A stretch of 39,378 nucleotides of DNA from Nostoc sp. JL34 (GTDB lineage Bacteria; Cyanobacteriota; Cyanobacteriia; Cyanobacteriales; Nostocaceae). A program made the translations under genes and the position numbers. This document shows positions 8,067 to 17,037 of this stretch, in pieces. The stretch covers positions 1-39,378 of the forward strand of contig NZ_JABXKQ010000112.1 in NCBI RefSeq assembly GCF_017114945.1. The letters are read 5' to 3'. Position 1 is the stretch's first letter. Each line of letters begins with the position of its first letter. The notes under the pieces were generated by a model. That model was not told the DNA's origin. It made no database searches and saw nothing but the letters and a program-made list of their open reading frames with translations.

Positions 8067-8516
8067 TTAAATGTCGCCGCGAATTTCTTCTACAACGCCA
8101 TCGCGCAGAACGATTTCGACTTGCATTTTGCTAATTAGGTTATCACCGATTTCTACCCGGAAAAAGCCTTCCATTTGGAATTGGTTGACTTCCTGATCCT
8201 GTTGGAGAAACTGCACTTGCTGAAGGTTTTGCAGCAACTGATTTTTCTGCTCTAAAAATTCACTTTTCTTTTGATTGACTTGGAGTTGGATATTGTCAAT
8301 TTGTTGGAGAGTCTGGGGCCCAGGTGGTTGCAAACTCTGCTTTTGAATTGCCGCGATCGCTCTTTGCCCTTCAACGTCTAGCTGTTGCAGTTGCTGATCA
8401 AGTTGATTGATCTGCGTTTGCAGTTGCTGTTGTACTTCCTCTTTCCAGAGGGGAGTAACGATGACTTTGACGTTAACGACGCGTTTCAGGAGCAAATTAG
8501 ATTTGGAGACATCCAT
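8067..8516 (-). CDS. YlqD family protein
   Basis: A 149-aa protein with the YlqD layout: a short N-terminal strand region (LLLKRVVNVKVIVTPLWKEE), a long Gln/Leu-rich coiled coil (about residues 25-108) and a C-terminal beta segment (FFRVEIGDNLISKMQVEIVL, ending GVVEEIRGDI). The function of the family is unknown. It lies 42 bases downstream of the acyl-ligase gene on the same strand, so the two are probably co-transcribed, which makes a link to the membrane or lipid metabolism possible. No catalytic motif is visible; the coiled coil suggests oligomerisation or scaffolding. Confidence 0.75.
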   Translation of the reverse strand: MDVSKSNLLLKRVVNVKVIVTPLWKEEVQQQLQTQINQLDQQLQQLDVEGQRAIAAIQKQSLQPPGPQTLQQIDNIQLQVNQKKSEFLEQKNQLLQNLQQVQFLQQDQEVNQFQMEGFFRVEIGDNLISKMQVEIVLRDGVVEEIRGDI

Positions 8517-8558
8517 AAATATTTCACGTTCACTCTTTACAGTTAGCAGGTGGAATGA

Positions 8559-10535
8559 TCAGGCAAACATGCCGTCAATAATATCGCGATAGCGTTCCGT
8601 GACGACGTGTCGTCGAACTTTCAGTGTTTGGGTCATCAAACCATTTTCTATCGAAAACGGTTCCAGGATGAGTTTAAACGTTCCGATGCGGTCATCCGGT
8701 CGATAACCTGGACGATTTTGCACTTCCCGATTTAATTCTTGGCGAAATAAATCCTGGATCATTCTACTCTCCAAGTCAATTTTTTGACTATTTGAGGAAG
8801 TAACCTGATCGTTGGGCGTATCCAGCGTTAGATTCTGACTTGCTGCCCATTTTTCTAAGGCTTCGACATTGGGGACAATTAAGGCTCCCAGACTGCGCTG
8901 ATCTTGGCCGACGAGCATAATTTGATCGATGTATGGCGATCGCAAACACGCATCTTCGATCGGCTGTGGCTCGATGTTTTCCCCATTAGTTAATACAATC
9001 GTATCCTTTGCCCTGCCAGTCAGCACCAAATCGTCTTGTGGTGTCAGCCAACCCAAATCGCCGCTATCAAACCAACCTTGGGCGTCAATTGCTTTCGCTG
9101 TCGCTTCGGGATTTTGATAATAGCCTTGCATAATCTGCGGGCCTCTCAACAATACTAAGCCTCGCTTCTCTATTGGTAAAGGCGCTTTTGTCTCAGGATC
9201 TACGATTTTAGCTTCTGTCGCCGGGAGTGGTAGCCCTGATGCACCAATTAAATTTCGCCAAGGACGCCGTACATGGGTAACAGGAGAAGTTTCTGTCAAA
9301 CCATAACCTTGCAAAATCTGCACACCAATAATTTCAAAGAAGTTATCTATGTGCCTGGGAAGCGCACCGCCGCCGCTAATCATCTGCTTAACTTGTCCCC
9401 CTGTGGCTTCCCGAACTTTGGCATAAACCAGTCGTTCTCCCAAGGCATGGAGGGGTAGTAAAGCTGATGCTTGGATCTTAGCTGCTAATCGTTCGACGGC
9501 TGAAGCATGAAGATTATTTAAATCCAATCCCTGAGCGGTTCGCTGCGCTTTGATATATTTTTCGCTAATACCCAATAAAAAGTTAACTAGGCGTTGCTTA
9601 TTCGCTGGTTGTTCGCGGAACTGCTTTTGCACTCCTTCATAAATCGATTCCCATAGGCGCGGTACACCTACCATGTAGTTCGGTTTAAATTTTCTCAAAT
9701 CCCCTTTCACAGAGCGCAAATTAGTATAAACTTGCGTGCAACCTTGAGATAGTAGGTAATATTCAACAGTTCGTTCGTAGCTGTGCCAAGAAGGTAGGAT
9801 ACTGAGAACCATATCGCCCACGTTTGGTTGCAATACCGTCCCAAATGTTGTTACTTGGTGCATCAAGTTGTTATAAGACAGCATTACACCCTTGGGTTTA
9901 CCTGTGGTGCCAGAGGTATAAATTAGGGTTGCCAGAGCGTCACGATTTTGCTTGACTGGCACAAAATGATGATTTCTCCCAATTTCGCTCAACTGTGTAA
10001 AGTTCAGCACCTTTAGGGTTTCGTCTGTCGGTGGTGCTTCATCGGAAAGTAAGATGACTACCTGAATTGGTAAATCTTTGAGGCGGTCTTGGAGCTTTTT
10101 AAGTGTTTTTAAATCTTCAACTACGATCGCTGTACTGCCGCTATTAGCGATGATAAACAGCAGTTCTTCTTTATCGGCTTGGGCGCTACGCACGGCATCA
10201 ACTGCTCCAGCTGTCATTATGCCTTGATCGGCAATAAACCAGCGAGGACTGTTGTCAGCAATTAGGGAAATGCGATCGCCTACCTTTACTCCCAAGGCCT
10301 GCAACCCAGCAGCAAATAGTTGTACTTGCTCTGCTAGCTGGGTATAAGTAATCACTACTTCTGGTTTAGCGTTAGGGTTGCGGAGGGCGACAACATCGCC
10401 AAATTTTTGAGCTGCCAAAGGCCAAATTTCTGGCAGTGATTCCACATTTGTGTAATCTACCAATCGCTTTAACGCTTGGCGTTCTCGCTCACTAATGTTA
10501 GATAAAAAAGAAGATGCGGTTTGGGTTTTTGACAT
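8559..10535 (-). CDS. aas: AMP-dependent acyl-ligase (acyl-ACP synthetase / long-chain acyl-CoA synthetase)
   Basis: A 658-aa adenylate-forming enzyme that activates fatty acids as acyl-AMP and transfers them to ACP or CoA. In cyanobacteria this family member (Aas) recycles free fatty acids from membrane lipids. The ATP/AMP P-loop is LIYTSGTTGKPKGVML, motif II is QGYGLTETSPV, the adenylate Asp is in WFDSGDLG, and the hinge and catalytic lysine region is LTGRAKDTIVLTNGENIEP. The N-terminal half carries the SWHSYERTVEYYLLSQG segment of long-chain ligases. Acceptor specificity (ACP or CoA) cannot be decided by eye; ACP is likely from phylogeny. The ATG at 10535 begins MSKTQTASSFLS. YlqD follows on the same transcript. 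Confidence 0.88.
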   Translation of the reverse strand: MSKTQTASSFLSNISERERQALKRLVDYTNVESLPEIWPLAAQKFGDVVALRNPNAKPEVVITYTQLAEQVQLFAAGLQALGVKVGDRISLIADNSPRWFIADQGIMTAGAVDAVRSAQADKEELLFIIANSGSTAIVVEDLKTLKKLQDRLKDLPIQVVILLSDEAPPTDETLKVLNFTQLSEIGRNHHFVPVKQNRDALATLIYTSGTTGKPKGVMLSYNNLMHQVTTFGTVLQPNVGDMVLSILPSWHSYERTVEYYLLSQGCTQVYTNLRSVKGDLRKFKPNYMVGVPRLWESIYEGVQKQFREQPANKQRLVNFLLGISEKYIKAQRTAQGLDLNNLHASAVERLAAKIQASALLPLHALGERLVYAKVREATGGQVKQMISGGGALPRHIDNFFEIIGVQILQGYGLTETSPVTHVRRPWRNLIGASGLPLPATEAKIVDPETKAPLPIEKRGLVLLRGPQIMQGYYQNPEATAKAIDAQGWFDSGDLGWLTPQDDLVLTGRAKDTIVLTNGENIEPQPIEDACLRSPYIDQIMLVGQDQRSLGALIVPNVEALEKWAASQNLTLDTPNDQVTSSNSQKIDLESRMIQDLFRQELNREVQNRPGYRPDDRIGTFKLILEPFSIENGLMTQTLKVRRHVVTERYRDIIDGMFA

Positions 10536-10763
10536 AAACCTTACCTAAAGATTTTAAACTGATTATTTTCCAGCTTATTTTGTTATTCCGCTACAATAAC
10601 CATCCTTATTATCCACATTCCCTTCTGTGTATGATAATTCCAGGAATTCCACGTTTATATTTACAAAAATTTATGTTAAAGTTATTTTACATAGAGTGCA
10701 AGCAATGATTGTGTTTGCATCTAAGAACAGCGATCGCCTATTTTTCACAGGAGATGATTACCT

Positions 10764-11009
10764 ATGAATTTTGTAGACACTATAGTGCTAACGCTGCTTA
10801 ATATTGCTGCTTGCATAGCGTTACCTAAGCTTTTAGCTATCATTCTGGCTGATAAAACCAAACTTACTGAAGCGTTATCGAATGGTTCCAAATTACAAAC
10901 AGCCAGAGTCGAACTTACCAGTTTCCCTTATTGTACAGCTTACTCATTGACAAATAGCCAATACTGTAAATTCAGTCCTGATTTCTGTGTTAAGTGTTCT
11001 CCGAATTGA
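10764..11009 (+). CDS. Hydrophobic microprotein, copy A (C-terminally extended)
   Basis: This 81-aa frame starts at an ATG preceded by AGGAGATG. Residues 1-28 (MNFVDTIVLTLLNIAACIAL, then PKLLAIIL) form one membrane helix and match copy B at 11906-12073 almost position for position; the leader (TTTTCA then GGAGA-GATTA) is also similar. Copy B stops after PSFS. At the equivalent place copy A has TAT instead of TAA and reads on for 26 more residues (Y56-N81), a Cys/Tyr-rich tail including FCVKCSPN. The function is unknown; such small membrane peptides can regulate transporters or complexes. The tail may be newly acquired coding sequence or an accidental readthrough. Confidence 0.65.
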   Translation: MNFVDTIVLTLLNIAACIALPKLLAIILADKTKLTEALSNGSKLQTARVELTSFPYCTAYSLTNSQYCKFSPDFCVKCSPN

Positions 11010-11104
11010 TGAACTATTTGTCAGTAAGAATTACTCAATGCTGCCGACGACCAGCCATTGAATTAACTCTTTCTAATTTCGTCAAATCTCTTATGTTGTT
11101 CTAT

Positions 11105-11149
11105 AGTTCGTAGTTGGCGCTTTAGCAAAGACAGCGCCAACTACGAACT
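11105..11149. repeat. Perfect 17-bp inverted repeat
   Basis: The arm AGTTCGTAGTTGGCGCT is followed by an 11-base loop and its exact reverse complement. It lies about 95 bases after microprotein copy A. No T-run follows on either side, so it looks more like a dispersed palindromic repeat or an mRNA 3'-end stabiliser than a classic terminator. Confidence 0.75.
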
Positions 11150-11352
11150 TAGTAAATCAAACTTGATAAACCACGACGAGAAAATTTAATTAAATTTACA
11201 TTGCGTAATATAGTTTAATTGATTCTTGCTTACTTACTTTGATTCAAGTAATTTTCTAGCTGACTCAGTATAATTACCAATTGAAGTAAAGCTATTGATA
11301 TAACTAATATAACAATTGTGATATCTACTGCATGACAGTCAATCAGCTTGTA

Positions 11353-11487
11353 ATGCCCAAGCAGCAAGAGGTTGGTCAGTTTATTGAGAAACTTCTAGTA
11401 GGCTGGGTAAATCAGTTTGTAGTCTGGACTTTAGTCTTTGTGTTAAGCACTGAAGCGCCTACTACGTACCAGGCAAAGTTAGCTTAA
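11353..11487 (+). CDS. Doubtful 44-aa hydrophobic small ORF between the microprotein copies
   Basis: An ATG-started frame reads MPKQQEVGQFIEKLLVGWVN and then QFVVWTLVFVLSTEAP, with one possible membrane helix at about residues 13-32. No Shine-Dalgarno is visible before the ATG and there is no similarity to the flanking microproteins. It is listed because it is the only protein-like frame in the 900 bases between the two copies. The rest of that stretch holds only repeats and palindromes. Confidence 0.2.
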   Translation: MPKQQEVGQFIEKLLVGWVNQFVVWTLVFVLSTEAPTTYQAKLA

Positions 11488-11507
11488 TGGACTACTATAG
11501 CAATCCG

Positions 11508-11538
11508 ATAGCGAAGCGGTAGCGAGTCATCGAGCGTC
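11508..11538. repeat. Small dispersed repeat (TAGCGAAGCGGTAGCGAGTC type)
   Basis: This intergenic segment consists of TAGCGAAGCGGTAGCGAGTC and neighbouring bases. It is internally repetitive (GCGAAGCGG / GCGAGTC) and resembles the small palindromic repeats scattered in Nostoc intergenic DNA. Confidence 0.4.
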
Positions 11539-11731
11539 TTTGATTTCTGAATCACTCGTAGAGGTAAGGGACTGGGGACTCTGGGAAGAAGGAATAAAGG
11601 TGTACTGAGTTTTGTTCAAAAATCAAATATGAGTCCTATAATAGTTATTGCAATATTTATAAAGCTCTTTATCCTGAAGCTGCCCGACTAGAGGGCTTAC
11701 GCCTGATCAAATATAATCATTCGTGAGAAAC

Positions 11732-11768
11732 AAGATCCCCGACTTCTTTGAGAAGTCGGGGATCTTGA
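11732..11768. repeat. Perfect 17-bp palindromic hairpin (GATCCCCGACTTCT type)
   Basis: The arm CAAGATCCCCGACTTCT is followed by a 3-base loop (TTG) and its exact reverse complement. It is a very stable hairpin of a type widely scattered in Nostoc-like genomes. It lies 137 bases upstream of microprotein copy B. No T-run follows directly. Confidence 0.8.
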
Positions 11769-11905
11769 AGTTTCAATTCTTAATATATTTATTTAGCTTA
11801 TATTTAATAAAAGAAATCTAAATTCTGTTCTTAAGCAATTGTACTAATTTTGCTTCAAACTAAAAATATAATCAACACCAATTTTCAAACGGAGAAGATT
11901 AATAC

Positions 11906-12073
11906 ATGAGTTTGATAGATGGTATATTGCTGACGCTGTTAAATACTGTTGCCTGCCTAGCACTACCTAAGCTGCTATCTGTAGTTTTGTCTCGTAAAAG
12001 CCAAAACACTCCATCTTCTACGTCTGCTGTAACATCACAAGATTCCAACTCTGAAATCCCCAGTTTTTCTTAA
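11906..12073 (+). CDS. Hydrophobic microprotein, copy B (55 aa)
   Basis: This 55-aa frame starts at an ATG preceded by GGAGAAG with good spacing. It reads MSLIDGILLTLLNTVACLAL followed by PKLLSVVLSRK, then a Ser/Thr-rich polar tail ending IPSFS. Residues 1-28 align without gaps with copy A (10764), sharing the LTLLN, AC-AL and PKLL positions; the leader and ribosome-binding site are also similar, so the duplication included the translation start. The hydrophobic N terminus lacks a cleavage site and should stay in the membrane, with the tail after a basic SRK. The function is unknown; conserved spacing, a strong ribosome-binding site and many synonymous differences from copy A argue for real coding sequence. 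Confidence 0.68.
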   Translation: MSLIDGILLTLLNTVACLALPKLLSVVLSRKSQNTPSSTSAVTSQDSNSEIPSFS

Positions 12074-12246
12074 TGTAAGCTGATTATCTATAGATATCGC
12101 CTTGATGAGGAGAAAATTTAGTTATTGGTGCAAGGCAATATTTGACAATAAGTTATACATCTGTTGTTTTGGGAAAAGAATGAGTCTGCTAACTGTGACC
12201 TTCTACCTGTTATTGTTTTAATCCAAAACGAGAGTTTGATTATTTA

Positions 12247-13437
12247 TTATTTATTTGTTATTGCTGTACTTTTTTTAGGTTTGACGATAATAAAAAATGC
12301 AAGTAAAGTAAAAACTAACATTTGCCAAGTCACCAAATTCCAGCCACCAAGATTCCAGCATAATAGACCAATGCTAGTACCTACAGAACCGCCGATAAAA
12401 TAGGTAGTCATGTAAACTGTATTGATGCGACTATTCGATTTAGCATCAAGAGTGTATATCCTGGCGACATTGGTAACTTGGATTGCCTGTACACCTACAT
12501 CTAGTAACAATACAGCAATAGCGATCGCTAGTGCAGAATTAGAAGCAATTTTAGCAATTACTAAACTTACAATCACCATCGATACAGCAATAGTCAAGGA
12601 ACGTTGGGAGTTACCTCGATCGGCTAGTTTACCAAAAACTGGTGCCATCAATGCACCTGCGATCGCCACAAAGCCATACATCCCAATTGTGTCAGATTGA
12701 AAATTAAAAGGCGCTCCACTTAAATGGAAAGTTAGCGTTGTCCAAAATGAGCAAAAGACACCAAACAATAACCCGCCAATTAAAGACGCTTCTCTTAATA
12801 ATGAAAAACGTTTTAATTGTTGAAGTGTTGAGCTTAATAATTCCAAATAATAACCATTAAATTCGTTTTCTATATTAGGCAAATATATATTTAGTAAGAC
12901 AAGAACAATTAAAATGATTACTGCCGAAAACCCATATACATAACGCCAACTTAACCATTCAGCAATATAGCCACTAAAAACCCTTGCTCCTAAAATCCCA
13001 ATCAATAAACCAGTAAAAATATTGCCTACAGTTTTGCCTGTAGTTACTCTATCTATACTTGCTGCTAAGGGAAGAATAACCTGAGCCGAGACTGTCGCAA
13101 TTCCAATTGCGACGCTCAATATCCAAACTTGGATGATGTTTTGTGAAAACGTCATGAATATCAACAAGAAAAATAAACATATCATTAAGCAAAGAATTAA
13201 TTTTTTCTTGTTGATTTTATCGCCCAAGGGGATTAAAAAGAAAAGCCCCAAACCGTAACCAACTTGCGTCAGCACAGAGATGCTACCTGCTTCGCCTTCA
13301 CTGACTCCAAAAGATGATGCAATATCTTTGAGGATTGGCTGATTATAATAAACGTTAGCAACACAGACACCAGCTGCGATCGCCATAATCACTACCGGGA
13401 TTTTAGTTAATCCGTTACTTGAGATTTGTTTTTCCAT
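12247..13437 (-). CDS. MFS transporter
   Basis: A 396-aa major facilitator superfamily protein with about 12 membrane helices. The first helix (VVIMAIAAGVCVANVYYNQP) carries the ANVYYNQPILxxIA signature of the putative drug or sugar efflux branch. Motif A is present in the first cytoplasmic loop as GDKINKKKLI, and a related loop, GKLADRGNSQRS, opens the second half. Helix 5 contains the Gly-rich ILGARVFSGYIAEW. The substrate is unknown; proton-driven efflux is likely. The start is 12 bases after the Uma2 stop on the same strand, so it is likely co-transcribed. The N-terminal MEKQISSNGL before helix 1 is short and polar, as expected. Confidence 0.85.
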   Translation of the reverse strand: MEKQISSNGLTKIPVVIMAIAAGVCVANVYYNQPILKDIASSFGVSEGEAGSISVLTQVGYGLGLFFLIPLGDKINKKKLILCLMICLFFLLIFMTFSQNIIQVWILSVAIGIATVSAQVILPLAASIDRVTTGKTVGNIFTGLLIGILGARVFSGYIAEWLSWRYVYGFSAVIILIVLVLLNIYLPNIENEFNGYYLELLSSTLQQLKRFSLLREASLIGGLLFGVFCSFWTTLTFHLSGAPFNFQSDTIGMYGFVAIAGALMAPVFGKLADRGNSQRSLTIAVSMVIVSLVIAKIASNSALAIAIAVLLLDVGVQAIQVTNVARIYTLDAKSNSRINTVYMTTYFIGGSVGTSIGLLCWNLGGWNLVTWQMLVFTLLAFFIIVKPKKSTAITNK

Positions 13438-13449
13438 TAAATCTAAAAT

Positions 13450-14022
13450 TTATACAGGAAAAAAATGGTTTACAGTACAGCTAAAACCAGGCAATAGCGG
13501 AGAACTTATATTATCACTACTAAATAAGGTTGCTAGCAAGTTAAGTTGACTTTGTTCGCGCCGACAGACCTCTAGTTTACGCGATCGCCAATCAACAATC
13601 CAATATTCTTTTACTCCTCTAGTAGAATAAAGTTTAAGTTTTGCTTCTTTATCTCGTCTTTGGTCTTCGTTGCTAAGAGACAAAACTTCGACTACTAAAT
13701 CTGGTGCGCCAGTTAAATGTCCCGCTTCATCCAATGTTAGCGCCAAGGTTTCTTTAGTAGCCCAAACTACATCAGGAATCACATTATCTGATTCTGAAAA
13801 CAAAACGCCGGGATTGATTACAGCTTCTTCTAAACCAGTAGACTCTGACCAAACATCAAGTTGTCGAAAAATCTTGCCACAAGTTTGCTGATGTTTAAAG
13901 TGAGGTGCCCTGGTCATAAATAATTCTCCATCAACTATCTCGTAGCGCGTCCCTTCATTTTCTGCGAAGAGTTCCACATCCTGAGTTGTCCAGCGTACTC
14001 CTGTATTAAGCATCTGACTCAT
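13450..14022 (-). CDS. Uma2 family (DUF820) PD-(D/E)XK nuclease
   Basis: A 190-aa Uma2/DUF820 protein with a restriction-endonuclease-like fold, massively expanded in cyanobacteria. Signature elements are YEIVDGELFM (residues 27-36), the catalytic Asp84 in NVIPDVVW, Glu112 in PDLVVEVLS, and the downstream DKEAKLKLYSTRGVKEYWIVD with conserved lysines and the YW-VD strand. Length is typical. The biological role of the family is unsettled (DNA repair or mobile-element related). It lies 63 bases after the 14086 gene and 12 bases before the MFS gene, all on the minus strand. The ATG at 14022 (MSQMLNTG) has an in-frame alternative at M4; a GGAG lies upstream. Confidence 0.85.
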   Translation of the reverse strand: MSQMLNTGVRWTTQDVELFAENEGTRYEIVDGELFMTRAPHFKHQQTCGKIFRQLDVWSESTGLEEAVINPGVLFSESDNVIPDVVWATKETLALTLDEAGHLTGAPDLVVEVLSLSNEDQRRDKEAKLKLYSTRGVKEYWIVDWRSRKLEVCRREQSQLNLLATLFSSDNISSPLLPGFSCTVNHFFPV

Positions 14023-14085
14023 TGCCTAACTCCTTTAATCTAGCTTTTGTATTTTAATCATAAGATTTAAGTTTAGCTTCCTTAT

Positions 14086-14634
14086 CTAGTTTTTCAAAAA
14101 ATAAATATATGAGTAAATAGTAAGACTTAAACAAAATGCACCAAATAAAACGCAAAACCAACCACCTAATATAAGTGGGTTAGAATTGTCTTGAGTGAGC
14201 GTCAGAACTTTCTGTTGAGAATCGTTTAGAAAGACATTAATTTTGTCAGCAAGTTTTTGTGCTGATGGTTGCCAGAAGGAAGGTTGAGAAATGCGATAGT
14301 CTTCCCCATTCTTAATAACAGGGTTGACATAATATCGGTTCTCTCCACCATCATGAATTGCCTTAACTTCTACGCCCATCCACAAATCTAATTCAGAATA
14401 GATTTTTACAGAGGACTCCCACCAATCTCGATTAGTCAACTGACAATTGATGTGTTTTGGTGTTCGCTCACAACAGAAAGTTGTAATCTTCTCTGGTGCA
14501 GATATTAACTTGACTCCAAATGCAATAAGCGAAACACAAAAAAGCAAATATATAAAGTTGAAGCAGTGTATTGATTTTGGCATATTTGAGAGTTTTGATT
14601 TATTTCTCTCGTTATTTTCTTGATTGTCATTCAT
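14086..14634 (-). CDS. Two-TM hypothetical protein with cysteine-containing extracytoplasmic domain
   Basis: About 182 aa from the ATG at 14634 (MNDNQENNERNK); an in-frame TTG at 14679 could add 15 residues and would place the start 4 bases after the recQ stop. One membrane helix lies at about 23-43 (FNFIYLLFCVSLIAFGVKLI) and another near the C terminus (LILGGWFCVLFGAFCLSLTI). The roughly 100-residue loop between them begins with TFCCERTPKHINCQLTN, the C-x2-R-x6-C-type motif of cyanobacterial membrane proteins of unknown function, and likely faces the periplasm. It follows recQ on the same strand and may be co-transcribed, though no functional link is evident. Confidence 0.62.
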   Translation of the reverse strand: MNDNQENNERNKSKLSNMPKSIHCFNFIYLLFCVSLIAFGVKLISAPEKITTFCCERTPKHINCQLTNRDWWESSVKIYSELDLWMGVEVKAIHDGGENRYYVNPVIKNGEDYRISQPSFWQPSAQKLADKINVFLNDSQQKVLTLTQDNSNPLILGGWFCVLFGAFCLSLTIYSYIYFLKN

Positions 14635-14683
14635 AACAAAAAAAGAATTTTTTTGTTTTGGATTATTTGTCCTCAGCAAATTA

Positions 14684-16840
14684 TCACTTGCGATTTTCGC
14701 GCCGCCACTTACTCCGTACTAAACGAATTTCATCAAAACTGTAACTTTCACCTAGTTGTTCTTTGATGGGAGTGAGGGAAATATCGCCGAGTACTTCTAA
14801 AACTTGCCAAATTTTTTGTTGATGTTCTAAAGTTACTAATTGATTTAAATCAACTGGCTGATTTTTCTCAATTAGTTTTTCTAGATGATTGCTAACTGTT
14901 GCCGGACTAAGGTTGCGTTTTTGGGCAATTTGAGGAATATTTAAACCTTGTTGATGCAATTGTAATGTGTGCAATTCGGTATAAGAAGCTGAGTTGGGAG
15001 ATGATACGGAAGTAACTGATTTATTTTGCAAACCTTTTTCTTGGCGGTAGGCGCGAATTTCTGTAATGAACTTTTCGCCATATTGAGCGAGTTTGTGACT
15101 ACCTACACCAGAAAGTTTGGCAAATTCAGCTAAGTTTTGGGGTTGTACCTGTACCATTACTTTTAAAGTGGAATCGTGAAAAATGACGTAAGGTGGTACA
15201 GATTGCTCATCAGCTAATTGTTTACGTAGCGATCGCAATTTCTGTAATAATATTTCAGCTTCTTCAGCTTTTTCACTCCCCTGTTCCCAGGTAATCTTTT
15301 GGACTGTGGTTACAGCTAGCGAAACTGGGCGTTGTTTTCGCATTACTTGCCAACTTAAAGCATTTAGTTTTAAAACTGAGTAACCATCGCTAGTTTGTTC
15401 TATTAACCCTTGATGTAAAAGCGATCGCCCCAACATTCGCCATTCATCTAGAGTTCTATCTTTACCAATACCGTAAGTAGAAAGTTTATCGTGTTCGTAC
15501 TGGATAATTTTGTCTTTTTTTGCCCCTCGCAACACATCAATTATGTGTAGCATCCCAAACCTTTCTTTGCAACGCGCCACACAAGATAAAAACTTCATGG
15601 CTTCAATTGTCCAATCTTGCATCGGTTTGGGATGACGACAATTGTCACAGTTACCGCAATTCCCAGGAAACCTTTCACCAAAATAACCCAGTTGAATCGT
15701 TCGTCGACAATCAGTACCTTCAGCGTAATCGATCATCTGCCGCAGTTGTTGTTTGGCAATCAACTGTTCTTGAGGATCGGTTTTTTGATCGATACTCCAT
15801 TCAATTGTTTTAACATCACCAAAGCTGAAAAATATTGTACACCGAGATGGTTCTCCGTCTCTACCCGCTCTGCCCGATTCTTGATAATAACTTTCTATAT
15901 TTCTGGGCATATCAAAGTGAACTACCAACCGCACATCGGGTTTATTAATTCCCATCCCAAAGGCGACTGTTGCCACCATCACCCGGACATCATCTCGAAT
16001 AAATCGCGTTTGATTACTACTACGTTCCTCATCAGTTAATCCGGCGTGATAAGGCAGAACACCAATCTTATCATTTTGTAGTTTAAACGTGAGTTCATCA
16101 ACTTTTTTACGAGTTAAAGAATAAATAATTGTCGAACCTTCAGTTTCTCGAATTAGTTCTAACAATTCAGCGTAAGCATATTTAGTTTTAGGACGAACTT
16201 CGTAATAAAGATTTTCCCGGTTAAAACTAGCAAGATGAATGCTAGGTTGCTTTAGTCCTAATTGTTGAATGATATCACTACGGACGCGATCGGTTGCTGT
16301 GGCGGTGAGGGCGACGGTAGGCACATCAGGATAGCGTTTTCGCAGAGATTTTAACTGGCGATACTCTGGGCGAAAATCGTGTCCCCATTCCGAAACGCAG
16401 TGCGCTTCATCAATAGCAAAGCTAGAAATCCCGATTTTTTCTTTAACTAAATCGAGAAACGGCAGAAACCTCTCACTCAGCAAGCGTTCTGGGGCGACGT
16501 AGAGTAATTTTACTTTACCACTGAGGATAGCTTCTTCCCGCGATCGCACTTTGTAAGGATTCAAACTGCTATTGAGAAATGTGGCGTTAATATTATTATT
16601 TCGCAGTGCTTCTACTTGGTCTTGCATCAAAGCAATTAACGGCGACACCACCACAGTTAGTCCATTTTTTAACAACGCTGGTAGCTGAAAACACAAAGAT
16701 TTCCCCCCGCCAGTCGGCATCACAACCATTAAATCTCGATTTTGCAGCGCATCTTCGATAATTTGCCGTTGTCCGGGGCGGAATTGGTCATAACCGAAGT
16801 GATATTTTAGCGCTTGTTCGAGATGGGGATACTGAAGCAT
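14684..16840 (-). CDS. recQ: ATP-dependent DNA helicase RecQ
   Basis: A 3'-5' SF2 DNA helicase for recombination and fork repair, 718 aa. Walker A is MPTGGGKS (41-48) and the Walker B DEAH box is at 144-147 in FAIDEAHCVSEWGHDFRPEY, including the RecQ aromatic loop. Helicase motif VI is YQESGRAGRDG. The RecQ-Ct zinc site is CRRTIQLGYFGE followed by CGNCDNC. A winged-helix region and an HRDC domain (LAEFAKLSGVGSHKLAQYG) follow. The last 100 residues form a helicase-associated HTH (LHQQGLNIPQIAQKRNLSPA), common in bacterial RecQ. It begins at an ATG (MLQYPHLEQA) and appears intact. Confidence 0.95.
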   Translation of the reverse strand: MLQYPHLEQALKYHFGYDQFRPGQRQIIEDALQNRDLMVVMPTGGGKSLCFQLPALLKNGLTVVVSPLIALMQDQVEALRNNNINATFLNSSLNPYKVRSREEAILSGKVKLLYVAPERLLSERFLPFLDLVKEKIGISSFAIDEAHCVSEWGHDFRPEYRQLKSLRKRYPDVPTVALTATATDRVRSDIIQQLGLKQPSIHLASFNRENLYYEVRPKTKYAYAELLELIRETEGSTIIYSLTRKKVDELTFKLQNDKIGVLPYHAGLTDEERSSNQTRFIRDDVRVMVATVAFGMGINKPDVRLVVHFDMPRNIESYYQESGRAGRDGEPSRCTIFFSFGDVKTIEWSIDQKTDPQEQLIAKQQLRQMIDYAEGTDCRRTIQLGYFGERFPGNCGNCDNCRHPKPMQDWTIEAMKFLSCVARCKERFGMLHIIDVLRGAKKDKIIQYEHDKLSTYGIGKDRTLDEWRMLGRSLLHQGLIEQTSDGYSVLKLNALSWQVMRKQRPVSLAVTTVQKITWEQGSEKAEEAEILLQKLRSLRKQLADEQSVPPYVIFHDSTLKVMVQVQPQNLAEFAKLSGVGSHKLAQYGEKFITEIRAYRQEKGLQNKSVTSVSSPNSASYTELHTLQLHQQGLNIPQIAQKRNLSPATVSNHLEKLIEKNQPVDLNQLVTLEHQQKIWQVLEVLGDISLTPIKEQLGESYSFDEIRLVRSKWRRENRK

Positions 16841-17037
16841 AGCGATCGCTTTTTCGAGGCCGTTCTACGTGGGGGGTAGTTATTGAAGATATCAGCATTT
16901 TAACTCACTTCATCGGCAGCTTTGCTCAGACTTGCGTTTCTTTAGTAGAGGTTTTTGGCTCTGTTGAGATTGTCAGAGAAGTGGTTAACGATGAACGGAA
17001 AGTTAGGTAATCTCAAGCTGAGTTCCTAACTAAGTTT

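Noticed and set aside
12247..16840. RecQ, two-TM protein, Uma2 and MFS considered as a defence operon
   Set aside because: All are common single genes of cyanobacteria, RecQ is of the ordinary architecture, and the spacing gives no specific link beyond the same direction.
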